Position numbers and translations under genes: made by a program | Source of the DNA: Haematobia irritans | Lineage: Eukaryota; Arthropoda; Insecta; Diptera; Muscidae | DNA: 64,000 nucleotides | Assembly (NCBI RefSeq): GCF_050003625.1 | Contig: NC_134401.1 | Span: forward strand, 67,095,629 to 67,159,628 | Direction of reading: 5' to 3' | Notes under the pieces: model-generated | What the model was told of the DNA's origin: nothing | The model's input: the letters and a program-made list of their open reading frames with translations, nothing else | Database searches by the model: none | In this document: in pieces, positions 10,491 to 21,043 of the stretch | How positions within the stretch are numbered: position 1 is the first letter of the stretch | How the letters are laid out: each line of letters opens with the position of its first letter

Positions 10491-11550
10491 TGAATCCTCC
10501 AGTACAATCAGGAAATGCAGCCCTGGGCGCAGCAGCAAATAGTGTTGGCCTAAGAACCCTAGACATCAATCCTCTAACATACATTGAAAAGTTAAGAGAG
10601 TTTGATGGAAAAAAGGAAGATTTAACTTCCTTCATAACAAATGTAGATGATATTATCCCTACATTAATGCTATCTAATGAGCAAGCACAAAGAATGTGTA
10701 TGAACATTGTAAAGTCTAAACTAACTGGAAAGGCAAGAAGAGCCATGGAGATCCATCCTCACCTAACGGTATGGACAGACATTAAAGCGATGATAAACAC
10801 AAATTTTGGTGGATTTTCAACAGTAGAACAACTCTATCAAGAATTGAGAGGAGCCCAATTCAAAGGAGCAGTGATAGATTTCTACAATTTCATCCAACAC
10901 AAATTAGCAATTTTAAACCAAAAATGTGGCCAAGAAAATAGAGTAAACGAAGTTAGCGGCAACATCCAAGTCGCCTTACAAACGTTTACTACCCGTCTTC
11001 CCATTCATATGAGGACAGTGTTATGTGCCTTAAAACCTAAGAGGCCTTGTTCGAGTTAAGCTCAGCAGGATTCCTTAACCAGGAGAAAAATAAACCAACA
11101 CAACAACCATTTAGACCACAACAACAACAGCAACAATTCAAACAACAACAATTAAAACAGCAACAACCCTTCAGACCCCAACAGCAACAAGCCTTCAAAC
11201 CACAACAGCAACAAGCCTTCAAACCACAGCAACAACAACCTTTCAGACACCAGCAACATCAACAATATAGACAGAAGCCAGAGCCAATGGATGTGGACAC
11301 ATCCCAACAAACAAGATATCAAACACATCACAAACAAAAAGGATTTGGTAAGAAAAATAACGATAATTATTATTATAGTAAAAGTAACAATGATAATTGT
11401 AATGTGTCCAATGAATATGATTACTGTAATGAATATGAGGAATATAATACAAGTGAATGTGATCAAGTCGATATTAAGTCGGAAAATTTTCGGTTTGTTC
11501 AGACGGAAGAACCACCGGACTTCCCTATATCCTGCTTAGAGGAAAACTAA
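10490..11550 (+). pseudogene. gypsy gag, frameshifted, copy 1
   Basis: The structural capsid-type protein starts at ATG 10490 (MNPPVQSG). The first frame reaches a stop at 11057-11059 and the remainder continues in another frame to TAA 11548-11550. The break lies near 11035-11050, where the expected chain passes into FELSSAGFLNQE. The second part is Gln/Pro-rich (QQPFRPQQQQ and AFKPQQQQ repeats), then Asn/Tyr/Glu-rich, ending NFRFVQTEEPPD. No CCHC knuckle is present, as is usual in errantiviruses. The same break occurs in the duplicate. A functional Gag is not expected from either copy. Confidence 0.82.
11484..11490 (+). promoter_or_regulatory. gag-pol -1 frameshift slippery site, copy 1
   Basis: A AAT TTT in the gag frame fits the canonical X XXY YYZ heptamer. 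The pol frame is closed by TAA at 11475-11477 and open from immediately after it, so the heptamer sits at the very start of the gag/pol overlap (overlap ends at 11550). Confidence 0.75.
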
Positions 11551-13084
11551 GAAAAACTCGACTTTTAATAGATACCGGTTCGACAGAAAACTTATTATGC
11601 GAGAACCATTGTCCACCCCAGTATATAAAGAATATATATCCTCCTATAATTATACAGACGGCAGCAGGTGTCATTAAGACTAATCGGAATGCGTATTTTC
11701 CTAAAGGTACGATACAGATTAATTTAAAGACAGACACGACATTCAGACTATATAAATTCCACAAATTTTTTGACGGAATTTTAGGAAACCAGACGTTAAG
11801 AGAAAATAACTCAAAAATTGATTACGAAATACGAGAAATAATAATTAATACTCAAAGGTATAAAATGTACTTTGAGGGAGATAAAGAGACAGAATTTAAT
11901 CCAATTGATGGATTGACGGAATTATATAATCTAAACGTGTTGGGAATAACAGACCAATTACGTACAGATCATTTAAACACGGAAGAAAAACTTGAATTAA
12001 AGAAATTGATTTATAAATATGAAAATGCATTTTATCATCCTGGAGATGACCTCAGCTTTACAAATGAAGTAAAACATAAAATTGAGACAGGAGATAAAGG
12101 ACCCGTTTACACTAAATCATATAGATACCCATCAATACATTCTAAAGAGGTAGATAGACAAATGTCAGAAATGCTTCAACAAGGAATTATAAGACATAGC
12201 TCATCACCGTATAATTCTCCTATATGGATAGTCCCTAAAAAAGAGGATAAAATAGGAAATAGAGAATGGAGAATAGTCATAGACTATAGGAAATTAAATG
12301 CAATTACTGAAGACGACAAATACCCAATTCCAATAATAGATGACATTTTAGACAAATTAGGTCGAGCTAACTATTTTTCAACTCTAGATCTTACTAAGGG
12401 ATTTTACCAAATTGAAGTAAATCCAGAAGACAGAGAAAAAACCGCATTCTCCACTTCTAATGGACATTTTAAATTCATTAGAATGCCATTCGGATTAAAA
12501 AATGCCCCTGCGACTTTCCAAAGAATGATGAATAATGTTCTTAGGGAACACATTAATAAAATATGTGTGGTATACATGGATGATATTTTGATATTCTCCA
12601 CATCGTTGCCAGAACATATAGATAACTTAGGAAAAATTTTGGAAACATTACAGGTAGCAAATTTAAAAGTATCTTTGAATAAATCGGATTTTTTGAAAAA
12701 GGAAACTGAATTTTTAGGATATGTAGTTACCAATAACGGTGTCAAACCCAACCCGAACAAGATAAAGTGTATTAAAGAATTTCCTATCCCCAAAACTATA
12801 AAGCAGATTCAAAGTTTTTTAGGACTAACAGGTTATTATAGGAAATTTATCCCCAGCTACGCAAGGATAGCAAAACCAATGACAATGAGACTAAAAAAGG
12901 ACGCGGTGATTAATGTAAAAGATACTGATTATGTCAACTCGTTCAATAAATTACGACAGATACTAATGTCAGACATGGTACTTAGGTATCCTGATTTTGA
13001 AAAACTTTTCACATTGACCACAGACGCAAGTAATTATGCATTAGGTGCAGTATTATCTCAACAAGATGGACCAATAGCATTTGC
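11487..13084 (+). pseudogene. gypsy pol (protease-RT-partial RNase H), truncated, copy 1
   Basis: Read after a -1 shift from gag. Protease has the DTGS active site at 11571-11582. The RT includes WRIVIDYRKLN, FSTLDLTKGFYQI, MPFGLKNAPATFQ and the catalytic YMDD at 12573-12584. RNase H begins TTDASNYALGAVLSQQDGPIAFA and is cut at 13084, after which the frame reads into duplicated RTE sequence to a stop at 13200-13202. The protein would process Gag-Pol and synthesise DNA; here integrase is absent because of the duplication junction, not because of the original insertion. Confidence 0.9.
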
Positions 13085-13088
13085 TCGA
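13085..13088. other. junction filler of tandem duplication
   Basis: TCGA lies between the end of unit 1 (...CATTTGC) and the start of unit 2 (TTGGAGGCTCGATTG...). Together they create GCTCGATTGGAGGCTCGATTG, so the filler looks copied from sequence about 12 bp downstream. Confidence 0.75.
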
Positions 13089-13582
13089 TTGGAGGCTCGA
13101 TTGAGATGTCCAATATTTCGTTTTGTATATGGTGTTGAAGCTGTCATGTACTGCTGTCAAGGGTTCGCTGTTGTTCAATATAGTATTCCCGCCACCGACT
13201 GAGTTGTGACATTGGCGATGTTAGAATGTTGCCATCGCTGTCTTTAATTATTTCCGTATTTCTGATGTTGTTACCACCAATTTTCTTTATGGATGCGTAG
13301 ACCTTGCGCATGTTTCCTGTGTTTGTTAAACATTACCTGCATGGAATATCGAGTTCTTAGGTCCAGGTTGCAGATTTATAATCTTCTTTTGCAGTTGTAG
13401 TCTTTTAGCATAAAAAGGTGCATTAAGGAACTCGGTAATTTAATTTTAGTAACAATTCCTTTCCAAATTTTCCTCACATTGAAATCGTCTATTAAAATTT
13501 GAGCCAATCAAAGACAGAGACAATGGCAAAACAATATAATATTTGCAATTATAGTGATGATACTTTGTAAATTCTGGAGATT

Positions 13583-14686
13583 AGGTTAGGTTAGGCTGTA
13601 GAGGGTGACATCAATGTTCTTATATTGATGCCCACTTAGACCAGTATAGGTCCATTGTGATCCCTCGATGTGATTTTTCAATCTTTCTTCTTCCGATGCG
13701 GCCGCTTCCACCTGCTCGTTCTCTTTGAAAGAAATCTCAGAATAACCAACCAGAGGCCCTGATGAATGCAAGTATGTTCCTTAAGCTGCACTCCCGTAGA
13801 TCAGTGAGAGTCTGAAAGAAAAAGGAGCCCAGTATCTTGTTTCTTCTAAAGGATAAAGCTGGGCACTGACACAGGAAGTGGTACGAGTCCTCCGTAACTT
13901 CCGGGTCCAGGCACCATCTACAGATATCATCGTCTTTAAGTCCTATTCTTACCATGTGTTTCCCAAGTGTGTTGTGTCCTGTTATGATACCAATCAATGG
14001 CCGTAATTCCTCTCTGTTCATCGACAACAAAATTTCACAGTTCCTTCGTTTCTTTTCATCCCATATCAACTTGGGTTGCTCTCAACCATCCGAAGAGACC
14101 CAGCGTATTCGCCATTGCTCATCATATTTAACCTCTATCCTGTAATGATAAGAAGATAGTGGGTGAAAAACGCCCGCTAGGACGTTGTTCGTTCCACGAG
14201 CACCCTCCTTAGCCAGCACATCCGCTTTCTCATTTCCTATTATCCCATAGTGCACAGGTACCCAGCACAGAGTTATATTATGCTGTTCAGTGAGAACCTT
14301 GAGTTCTCGACGACAGCGGCTGACTACCCTAGAGCTTATGTCAGCACTGCACAATGCCTTTATAGCTGCCTGACTGTCGATGAAGAAGCTGATATCGCTT
14401 CTGAATAACGGCCTCATCAACAGCGACTCAGCAACCTTCGTGATCGCAGAAATCTCAGCCTGAAAAATACTGCAATCACTATCCAGCGTGTAAGACACCC
14501 TTATTGCTAGTTCACTACAATAGATTCCGCTGCCCGTTCCTTCCTCCATCTTTGATCCGTCCGTATACATGTTCAGGGTTCCGAAGGGTATCCTCCTGTC
14601 TTCCCACTCTTCCAAACTTGGTATAATGTATGTCGGTTTGTGATGATAAACATGCTCCGTGGCCATATGGTCCGTCTCTCTATACT
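13583..14686 (-). pseudogene. LINE-1 3' part, duplicated copy 2
   Basis: Duplicate of 8471-9574 with the same RNase H domain (YTDGSK, FQAEISAI, FIDSQAAI, GNEKADVLAKEGA at about 14590-14180), the same in-frame TGA at 14082-14084 and the same CRWCLDPEVTEDSYHFLCQC tail. Two amino-acid differences from copy 1 are visible in the RNase H region (Met/Leu and Arg/Ser). Confidence 0.85.
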
Positions 14687-14690
14687 GTGC

Positions 14691-15157
14691 GTGTTATAAC
14701 CCAGCATAAACTACCTTTCCATTAATAGAATAAAGTGATGACTCATGTTGCATACCGCAATAGTCATATTTCACAATCAATTACATGATCGATGATATTA
14801 AATTAATATAGCATTCTTATTACCAAGGCAATTAAAACCGTTCATGTTTCCGGTCAATAAAGATTTACAACAAAGGGAACAAAGAACTAAGATTCCTATT
14901 CCCTATAATCATATTTCTGATTGTTAAGTATATATAGTTTTACAATAATGAATAAACTTTAGTCTTGATCAGATTATCAAACGACGCAAACGTGTTTTAT
15001 TTGGTCAGCTCATTCGGGGTTGAGCTCTTTGAAAAAGTTAGGACCATTTATCGGTGAAACTGAAAGAGAGCAAAAGCTCCATAAAAAAGATTAAAAAGGA
15101 GATTTTATCTCCTTGATCTTTTTTAAAAACTCAATTAATCCATCGAGGATTAAAATT
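14691..15157 (+). repeat. gypsy 5' LTR, copy 2
   Basis: Duplicate of 9579-10045, with TATATATA at 14929-14936 and AATAAA at 14951-14956. A primer-binding site (TGGCGCAGTCGGTAGGA) follows at 15157. Confidence 0.9.
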
Positions 15158-15223
15158 GGCGCAGTCGGTAGGATACCAATTCGTATTGGTATCCGAGAAA
15201 CGTCCTACGGACAGAAAAAAAAC

Positions 15224-15602
15224 AATAATCCTGTGCAAAAGGATACAAACAAATTAAAAGATTTTGTTTTGTATAAAAGAAAATAAAATAAGATAATCCT
15301 GTGCAAAAGGATTACTATAGAGTAAGAAAAATTTTGTTAAGTAAGATAATCCTGTGGAAAAAGATTACAATAAAGTAAAAGATTTTATTCTGTGTAAAAG
15401 AATAAAATAAAAACTTAACCTTGTGTAAAAGGATATATAATAAATAATAATTAACACTTAAAAACTTAACCCTGTGGAAAAAGATTACAATAAAGTAAAA
15501 TATTTTATTCTGTGTAAAAGAATAAAATAAACACTTAACCTTGTGTAAAAGGATATATAATAAAATATAACTAACACTTAAAAAACTTAACCTTGTGCAA
15601 AA
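15224..15602 (+). repeat. gypsy leader repeats, copy 2
   Basis: Same TGTGNAAAA array as 10112-10490. Some units differ from copy 1 (TGTGTAAAATAAT/TGTGTAAAAGAAT and TGTGCAAAAG/TGTGTAAAAG). Confidence 0.7.
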
Positions 15603-16662
15603 TGAATCCTCCAGTACAATCAGGAAATGCAGCCCTGGGCGCAGCAGCAAATAGTGTTGGCCTAAGAACCCTAGACATCAATCCTCTAACATACATTGAA
15701 AAGTTAAGAGAGTTTGATGGAAAAAAGGAAGATTTAACTTCCTTCATAACAAATGTAGATGATATTATCCCTACATTAATGCTATATAATGAGCAAGCAC
15801 AAAGAATGTGTATGAACATTGTAAAGTCTAAACTAACTGGAAAGGCAAGAAGAGCCATGGAGATCCATCCTCACCTAACGGTATGGACAGACATTAAAGC
15901 GATGATAAACACAAATTTTGGTGGATTTTCAACAGTAGAACAACTCTATCAAGAATTGAGAGGAGCCCAATTCAAAGGAGCAGTGATAGATTTCTACAAT
16001 TTCATCCAACACAAATTAGCAATTTTAAACCAAAAATGTCGCCAAGAAAATAGAGTAAACGAAGTTAGCGGCAACATCCAAGTCGCCTTACAAACGTTTA
16101 CTACCCGTCTTCCCATTCATATGAGGACAGTGTTATGTGCCTTAAAACCTAAGAGGCCTTGTTCGAGTTAAGCTCAGCAGGATTCCTTAACCAGGAGAAA
16201 AATAAACCAACACAACAACCATTTAGACCACAACAACAACAGCAACAATTCAAACAACAACAATTAAAACAGCAACAACCCTTCAGACCCCAACAGCAAC
16301 AAGCCTTCAAACCACAACAGCAACAAGCCTTCAAACCACAGCAACAACAACCTTTCAGACACCAGCAACATCAACAATATAGACAGAAGCCAGAGCCAAT
16401 GGATGTGGACACATCCCAACAAACAAGATATCAAACACATCACCAACAAAAAGGATTTGGTAAGAAAAATAACGATAATTATTATTATAGTAAAAGTAAC
16501 AATGATAATTGTAATGTGTCCAATGAATATGATTACTGTAATGAATATGAGGAATATAATACAAGTGAATGTGATCAAGTCGATATTAAGTCGGAAAATT
16601 TTCGGTTTGTTCAGACGGAAGAACCACCGGACTTCCCTATATCCTGCTTAGAGGAAAACTAA
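15602..16662 (+). pseudogene. gypsy gag, frameshifted, copy 2
   Basis: Duplicate of the 10490-11550 gag with the same frame break near 16150-16160. It differs by single substitutions such as Ser/Tyr (MLYNEQ), Gly/Arg (KCRQEN) and Lys/Gln (HHQQKG). The Gln-rich low-complexity region is unchanged. Confidence 0.82.
16596..16602 (+). promoter_or_regulatory. gag-pol -1 frameshift slippery site, copy 2
   Basis: A AAT TTT in the gag frame, immediately after the last pol-frame stop (16587-16589), as in copy 1. Confidence 0.75.
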
Positions 16663-18683
16663 GAAAAACTCGACTTTTAATAGATACCGGTTCGACAGAA
16701 AACTTATTATGCGAGAACCATTGTCCACCCCAGTATATAAAGAATATATATCCTCCTATAATTATACAGACGGCAGCAGGTGTCATTAAGACTAATCGGA
16801 ATGCGTATTTTCCTAAAGGTACGATACAGATTAATTTAAAGACAGACACGACATTCAGACTATATAAATTCCACAAATTTTTTGACGGAATTTTAGGAAA
16901 CCAGACGTTAAGAGAAAATAACTCAAAAATTGATTACGAAATACGAGAAATAATAATTAATGCTCAAAGGTATAAAATGTACTTTGAGGGAGATAAAGAG
17001 ACAGAATTTAATCCAATTGATGGATTGACGGAATTATATAATCTAAACGTGTTGGGAATAACAGACCAATTACGTACAGATCATTTAAACACGGAAGAAA
17101 AACTTGAATTAAAGAAATTGATTAATAAATATGAAAATGCATTTTATCATCCTGGAGATGACCTCAGCTTTACAAATGAAGTAAAACATAAAATTGAGAC
17201 AGGAGATAAAGGACCCGTTTACACTAAATCATATAGATACCCATCAATACATTCTAAAGAGGTAGATAGACAAATGTCAGAAATGCTTCAACAAGGAATT
17301 ATAAGACATAGCTCATCACCGTATAATTCTCCTATATGGATAGTCCCTAAAAAAGAGGATAAAATAGGAAATAGAGAATGGAGAATAGTCATAGACTATA
17401 GGAAATTAAATGCAATTACTGAAGACGACAAATACCCAATTCCAATAATAGATGACATTTTAGACAAATTAGGTCGAGCTAACTATTTTTCAACTCTAGA
17501 TCTTACTAAGGGATTTTACCAAATTGAAGTAAATCCAGAAGACAGAGAAAAAACCGCATTCTCCACTTCTAATGGACATTTTGAATTCATTAGAATGCCA
17601 TTCGGATTAAAAAATGCCCCTGCGACTTTCCAAAGAATGATGAATAATGTTCTTAGGGAACACATTAATAAAATATGTGTGGTATACATGGATGATATTT
17701 TGATATTCTCCACATCGTTGCAAGAACATATAGATAACTTAGGAAAAATTTTGGAAACATTACAGGTAGCAAATTTAAAAGTATCTTTGAATAAATCGGA
17801 TTTTTTGAAAAAGGAAACTGAATTTTTAGGATATGTAGTTACCAATAACGGTGTCAAACCCAACCCGAACAAGATAAAGTGTATTAAAGAATTTCCTATC
17901 CCCAAAACTATAAAGCAGATTCAAAGTTTTTTAGGACTAACAGGTTATTATAGGAAATTTATCCCCAGCTACGCAAGGATAGCAAAACCAATGACAATGA
18001 GACTAAAAAAGGACGCGGTGATTAATGTAAAAGATACTGATTATGTCAACTCGTTCAATAAATTACGACAGATACTAATGTCAGACATGGTACTTAGGTA
18101 TCCTGATTTTGAAAAACTTTTCACATTGACCACAGACGCAAGTAATTATGCATTAGGTGCAGTATTATCTCAACAAGATGGACCAATAGCATTTGCATCA
18201 CGTACTTTAAATAAACACGTAATTAATTATTCTACTGTAGAAAAAGAATTGTTAGCAATCGTTTGGGCAGTAAAGCAATTCCGCCACTATCTTTATGGAA
18301 GGAAATTCGAATTAAAAACTGATCATAAATCACTAATTTGGCTCGCGAACCTTAAAGAACCAAATTCGAAATTAATACGTTGGAAAATTAAATTAAATGA
18401 ATATGAATTTAACATTAAACAAGTAGAAGGAAAAGAAAACAGAGTGGCTGATGCTCTTTCTAGAATTAAAGAAGTCAATATATTTACTTCCGGAAAGGAA
18501 TTTAAATGTGAAATATGCAATAAAATCTACTCGAGAAAATATTTACTTCAAAGACACTTACAAGAACATCTAAATAGAAATAATTTCCCTTGTGAATTGT
18601 GTGAAAAAATATATAGACAACCGAATTCGTTGTACAGTCACTACACGGATGAAAAAGACTGTTTTTCATATGTTTGGCTATAA
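16599..18683 (+). pseudogene. gypsy pol, protease-RT-RNase H plus C2H2 segment
   Basis: Protease DTGS at 16683-16694, RT with YMDD at 17685-17696, then a complete RNase H (TTDASNYALGAVL, YSTVEKELLAIVWA, FELKTDHKSLIWL, VADALSRI). The frame then continues without a stop into two zinc-finger-like modules: CEIC-x12-HLQEH at 18507-18569 and CELC-x12-H near 18588-18644, the second ending H-x6-C rather than H-x3-H. Known errantivirus pols place an integrase next, not zinc fingers. The frame stops at 18681-18683, where an AT-rich insertion begins. The polymerase half is uninterrupted, but it is separated from integrase. Confidence 0.85.
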
Positions 18684-19615
18684 ACATTATATGTTTGGAA
18701 AACAAATTTTTAAACACAATATTTTTGAGTGCAAGCATATAATGTTCATAAACTAGCATAACATGTTTGGGACATATATGTTAATATGTTAGAACATATT
18801 ATGTTTGGGACATAAAATGTTTTTAAATATAATATGCTTGGATGCAAACATATATTAATTTAGAAATAGCCTATAAACATATATGTGTTTAGTAGCTTGG
18901 AGCGCTATTTAACAGGGAGCGATATTGAATTAAGTTGGTGGTTGTTGCTTGTTATTACAAAATTAACATTTTATTTTTCCTTGGGCAATTGATCAGCTAC
19001 TTCTTTGATCCTTACAAACTGTGTGGTCCGCTGTTCGAATCCCCGTCCGGCAAAAGGTAAAATTAAAATAAAAAAAAATCATACAATTGAATAATTTCTT
19101 CTACAATGTTTGTATTACAGAAAAAGGTGCTAAGAACTAAAAAATCTCGTGGAAGTGAGAAAGATGTGGGGGAATATACAATTGGGCAGAAACAAAATTT
19201 TGAGCATTCAGGTCGAAAACCTATGTTGTTAGCACCTATATTACCTGTTTATTTTCATAATTCATTATGATTGTAAATATATAAATAAATAAATAAATAA
19301 AATTTTGAGCACAATATTGTTTGGGAGAATTTTTTTAAGCATATTTTTGGGTGCAAAATGCTTCCAAACATATTATATGGTCACATAATAACATATTGTT
19401 TTTTGGAAGACAACATTATTGAATTTGGATGCAAAAATACAAAATGTTTGGAAATTGACTACCCAAACATATATTGTTTAGACCAATATGCTTTCAAACA
19501 TATTATATATTGGAAGAGATCAAACATATAAATGTTTGGGCAATAGCCAAAAATGTATATGCTTGAAGCAAAATATGTTTGGGAGTATATGTTACAGAAG
19601 CAATTTTTTGTGAGC
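18667..19615. mobile_element. AT-rich insertion inside gypsy pol
   Basis: The segment is studded at both ends with ATGTTTGG/CCAAACAT motifs in both orientations (e.g. ATATGTTTGG near 18669, CCCAAACATATATTG near 19471), giving loosely inverted ends. Its centre is different: GTTCGAATCCCC (a tRNA B-box-like sequence near 19032), a run of A, and an (AATA)n tail at about 19280-19300, suggesting a nested SINE-like insert. The block GGAGCGCTATTTAACAGGGAGCGA (18898-18921) recurs inverted near 57711. Boundaries are approximate and no target-site duplication was identified. Confidence 0.55.
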
Positions 19616-21043
19616 GTGTATAGAAATCAACATAAGTTGACAAAAGATCAAGTGAAACAAGAAAATGGTAAAGTGTTATTGATAAACGTAACAATAGAAA
19701 GACCATCTTCACCGGTACCAACGGTACACAGCGCGAATGATGATGATCATAATTTTTTCAAGATATCAGAAAAACCTACCCAATATTATAGAAATCAAAT
19801 AATAATAATTAAAAATAACAATAATGAAACAATAAAAGAAAGGATATTTGATAAAGATAGAACTACGTATTCTTATGAAAATTTTGACGATGAGTTGGTA
19901 ACCCGGATAATAAATAATGCAATGGAATATAATCTTTCTGCATTATATTGTATGGATAAAGAAATTTATTTGAAACTTCAATCGGAATATAAAATGATAA
20001 AAGAAAACCCGTTAAATACGAAACAATTTGAGATTATTGCGACTACAATCATGTTAGAGGATGTTGAATATGAAAAACTAATGGAAATTATTAATAGACA
20101 TCACAGGTTTGAAAATAATCACCCTGGAATCGATAAAACATATCTAGAATTAAAAAAGAAATATTATTATCCAAATATGAAGAAGGAAATCACGAAGATT
20201 ATTAATAATTGTATTATATGTAACTTTAAAATAGAAAGAAACCCCATTAAATTACCCTTTGAAAAGACAGAAACACCAAGTGGGCCATATATACACTACC
20301 ACATAGACATATGGTATTTAAACAGTCAAATATTCTATCTTACGATGATTGATAAATTTACCAAGTATGCAGCAATGGATGAGTTAATCGATAAGACACC
20401 ATTACAAGCTGTGAAAGCTTTAAGCTTATTATGAAAAAAACCAGAAAAAATAACTATGGATAACGACCCAACATTTTCTAACCCTGTTTTTATTGGACAT
20501 CTCCAAGATAATAACATTGAACATCACTTCACAACCCCTCATAGACATACAGGTAATTCAGATATAGAACGTTTTCATAGTAGCCTTAACGAAAACATTA
20601 GAATTCTAAAAGTTAGGGAAGAAAATAATGACATCGCGTACAATTATGATTTACCTTTACAAGCATTACAAGCATATAATAATACAATTCATCTCTGTAC
20701 GAGATATAAACCAATTGATTTACATTTTTATAATAATGATATTGAAATCAAAGAAATTTATAAAGAAATTGAAAGAACAAAAGAAAAAATGTTAGATTAC
20801 AGGAACAAGGATAGAAAAGACGAGGATATTAACCCGAAATTTGGAAAAACAAACATCCTCCATAAAACAGAAACTAAAGTAAAGAAATTAGAAACAAGAC
20901 AAATTGAGGATAAAAAATATAAATTAGATAATCGAAATAAAATCCTTCATAAAGACCAGTTCATTAAAAGAAAATGTCTTTCCAGGTCTTTGGAAGTCCT
21001 TACTGGCGATTTTCTTGGTAGCACAGAAACTCGAAATAATTGA
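19616..21043 (+). pseudogene. gypsy integrase, one nonsense codon
   Basis: The frame 19553-20434 resumes pol after the insertion. An HHCC-type zinc-binding region (RHHRFENNHPGIDK...CIICNF, about 20095-20230) is followed by the catalytic triad: Asp in HIDIWYL (about 20307), Asp in MDNDPTF (20456 onward) and Glu in SDIERFHS (about 20560). An in-frame TGA at 20432-20434 separates the first and second catalytic Asp; the same frame then runs to 21043. Integrase would join the DNA copy to the host chromosome. The pol end overlaps the env frame by about 60-100 nt. Confidence 0.87.
20974..20986 (+). promoter_or_regulatory. candidate splice acceptor for env mRNA
   Basis: A pyrimidine-rich TGTCTTTCCAG/G just before the hydrophobic signal-like start of env. 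Errantivirus env is expressed from a spliced message, so this position fits. The donor was not identified with confidence. Confidence 0.4.

Larger units (their letters stand above)
7977..13084. repeat. 5.1-kb tandem duplication, unit 1
   Basis: This segment matches 13089-18196 at a constant offset of 5112 bp with only scattered substitutions (at least a dozen seen by eye, e.g. CCATACTTGG/CCAAACTTGG, AGACCTTATG/AGAGCTTATG, CTATCTAATG/CTATATAATG). It runs from inside the RTE RT, through the LINE-1 3' half and the gypsy 5' LTR, gag and protease-RT, to the middle of RNase H. The junction with unit 2 carries four extra bases (13085-13088, TCGA). Confidence 0.92.
9579..13084 (+). mobile_element. 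gypsy/errantivirus-type provirus, duplicated 5' part
   Basis: The 5' LTR, primer-binding site, leader, gag and pol up to mid RNase H, cut off by the tandem-duplication junction at 13084. The full complement (pol end, env, 3' LTR) is found only after unit 2. Protease-RT-RNase H order, absence of a Gag zinc knuckle and the presence of env downstream match insect errantiviruses of the 17.6/297/ZAM type. Confidence 0.9.
13089..18196. repeat. 5.1-kb tandem duplication, unit 2
   Basis: Second copy of 7977-13084 at +5112 bp. It starts inside RTE sequence (13089-13322 equals 7977-8210) and runs without interruption into the intact downstream gypsy. Confidence 0.92.

Noticed and set aside
11152..11466. 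Leu/Ile-rich minus-strand ORF (also 16264-16578)
   Set aside because: Antisense of the CAA/CAG-rich gag region; its hydrophobicity is a by-product of poly-Gln codons.
11047..11550. Gln-rich ORF as a separate gene
   Set aside because: It is the continuation of gag after a frame break and has no independent start.
15315..15858. Minus-strand ORFs over the gypsy leader and gag start (also 10203-10746)
   Set aside because: Antisense of repeats and gag with low-complexity composition and no domain.
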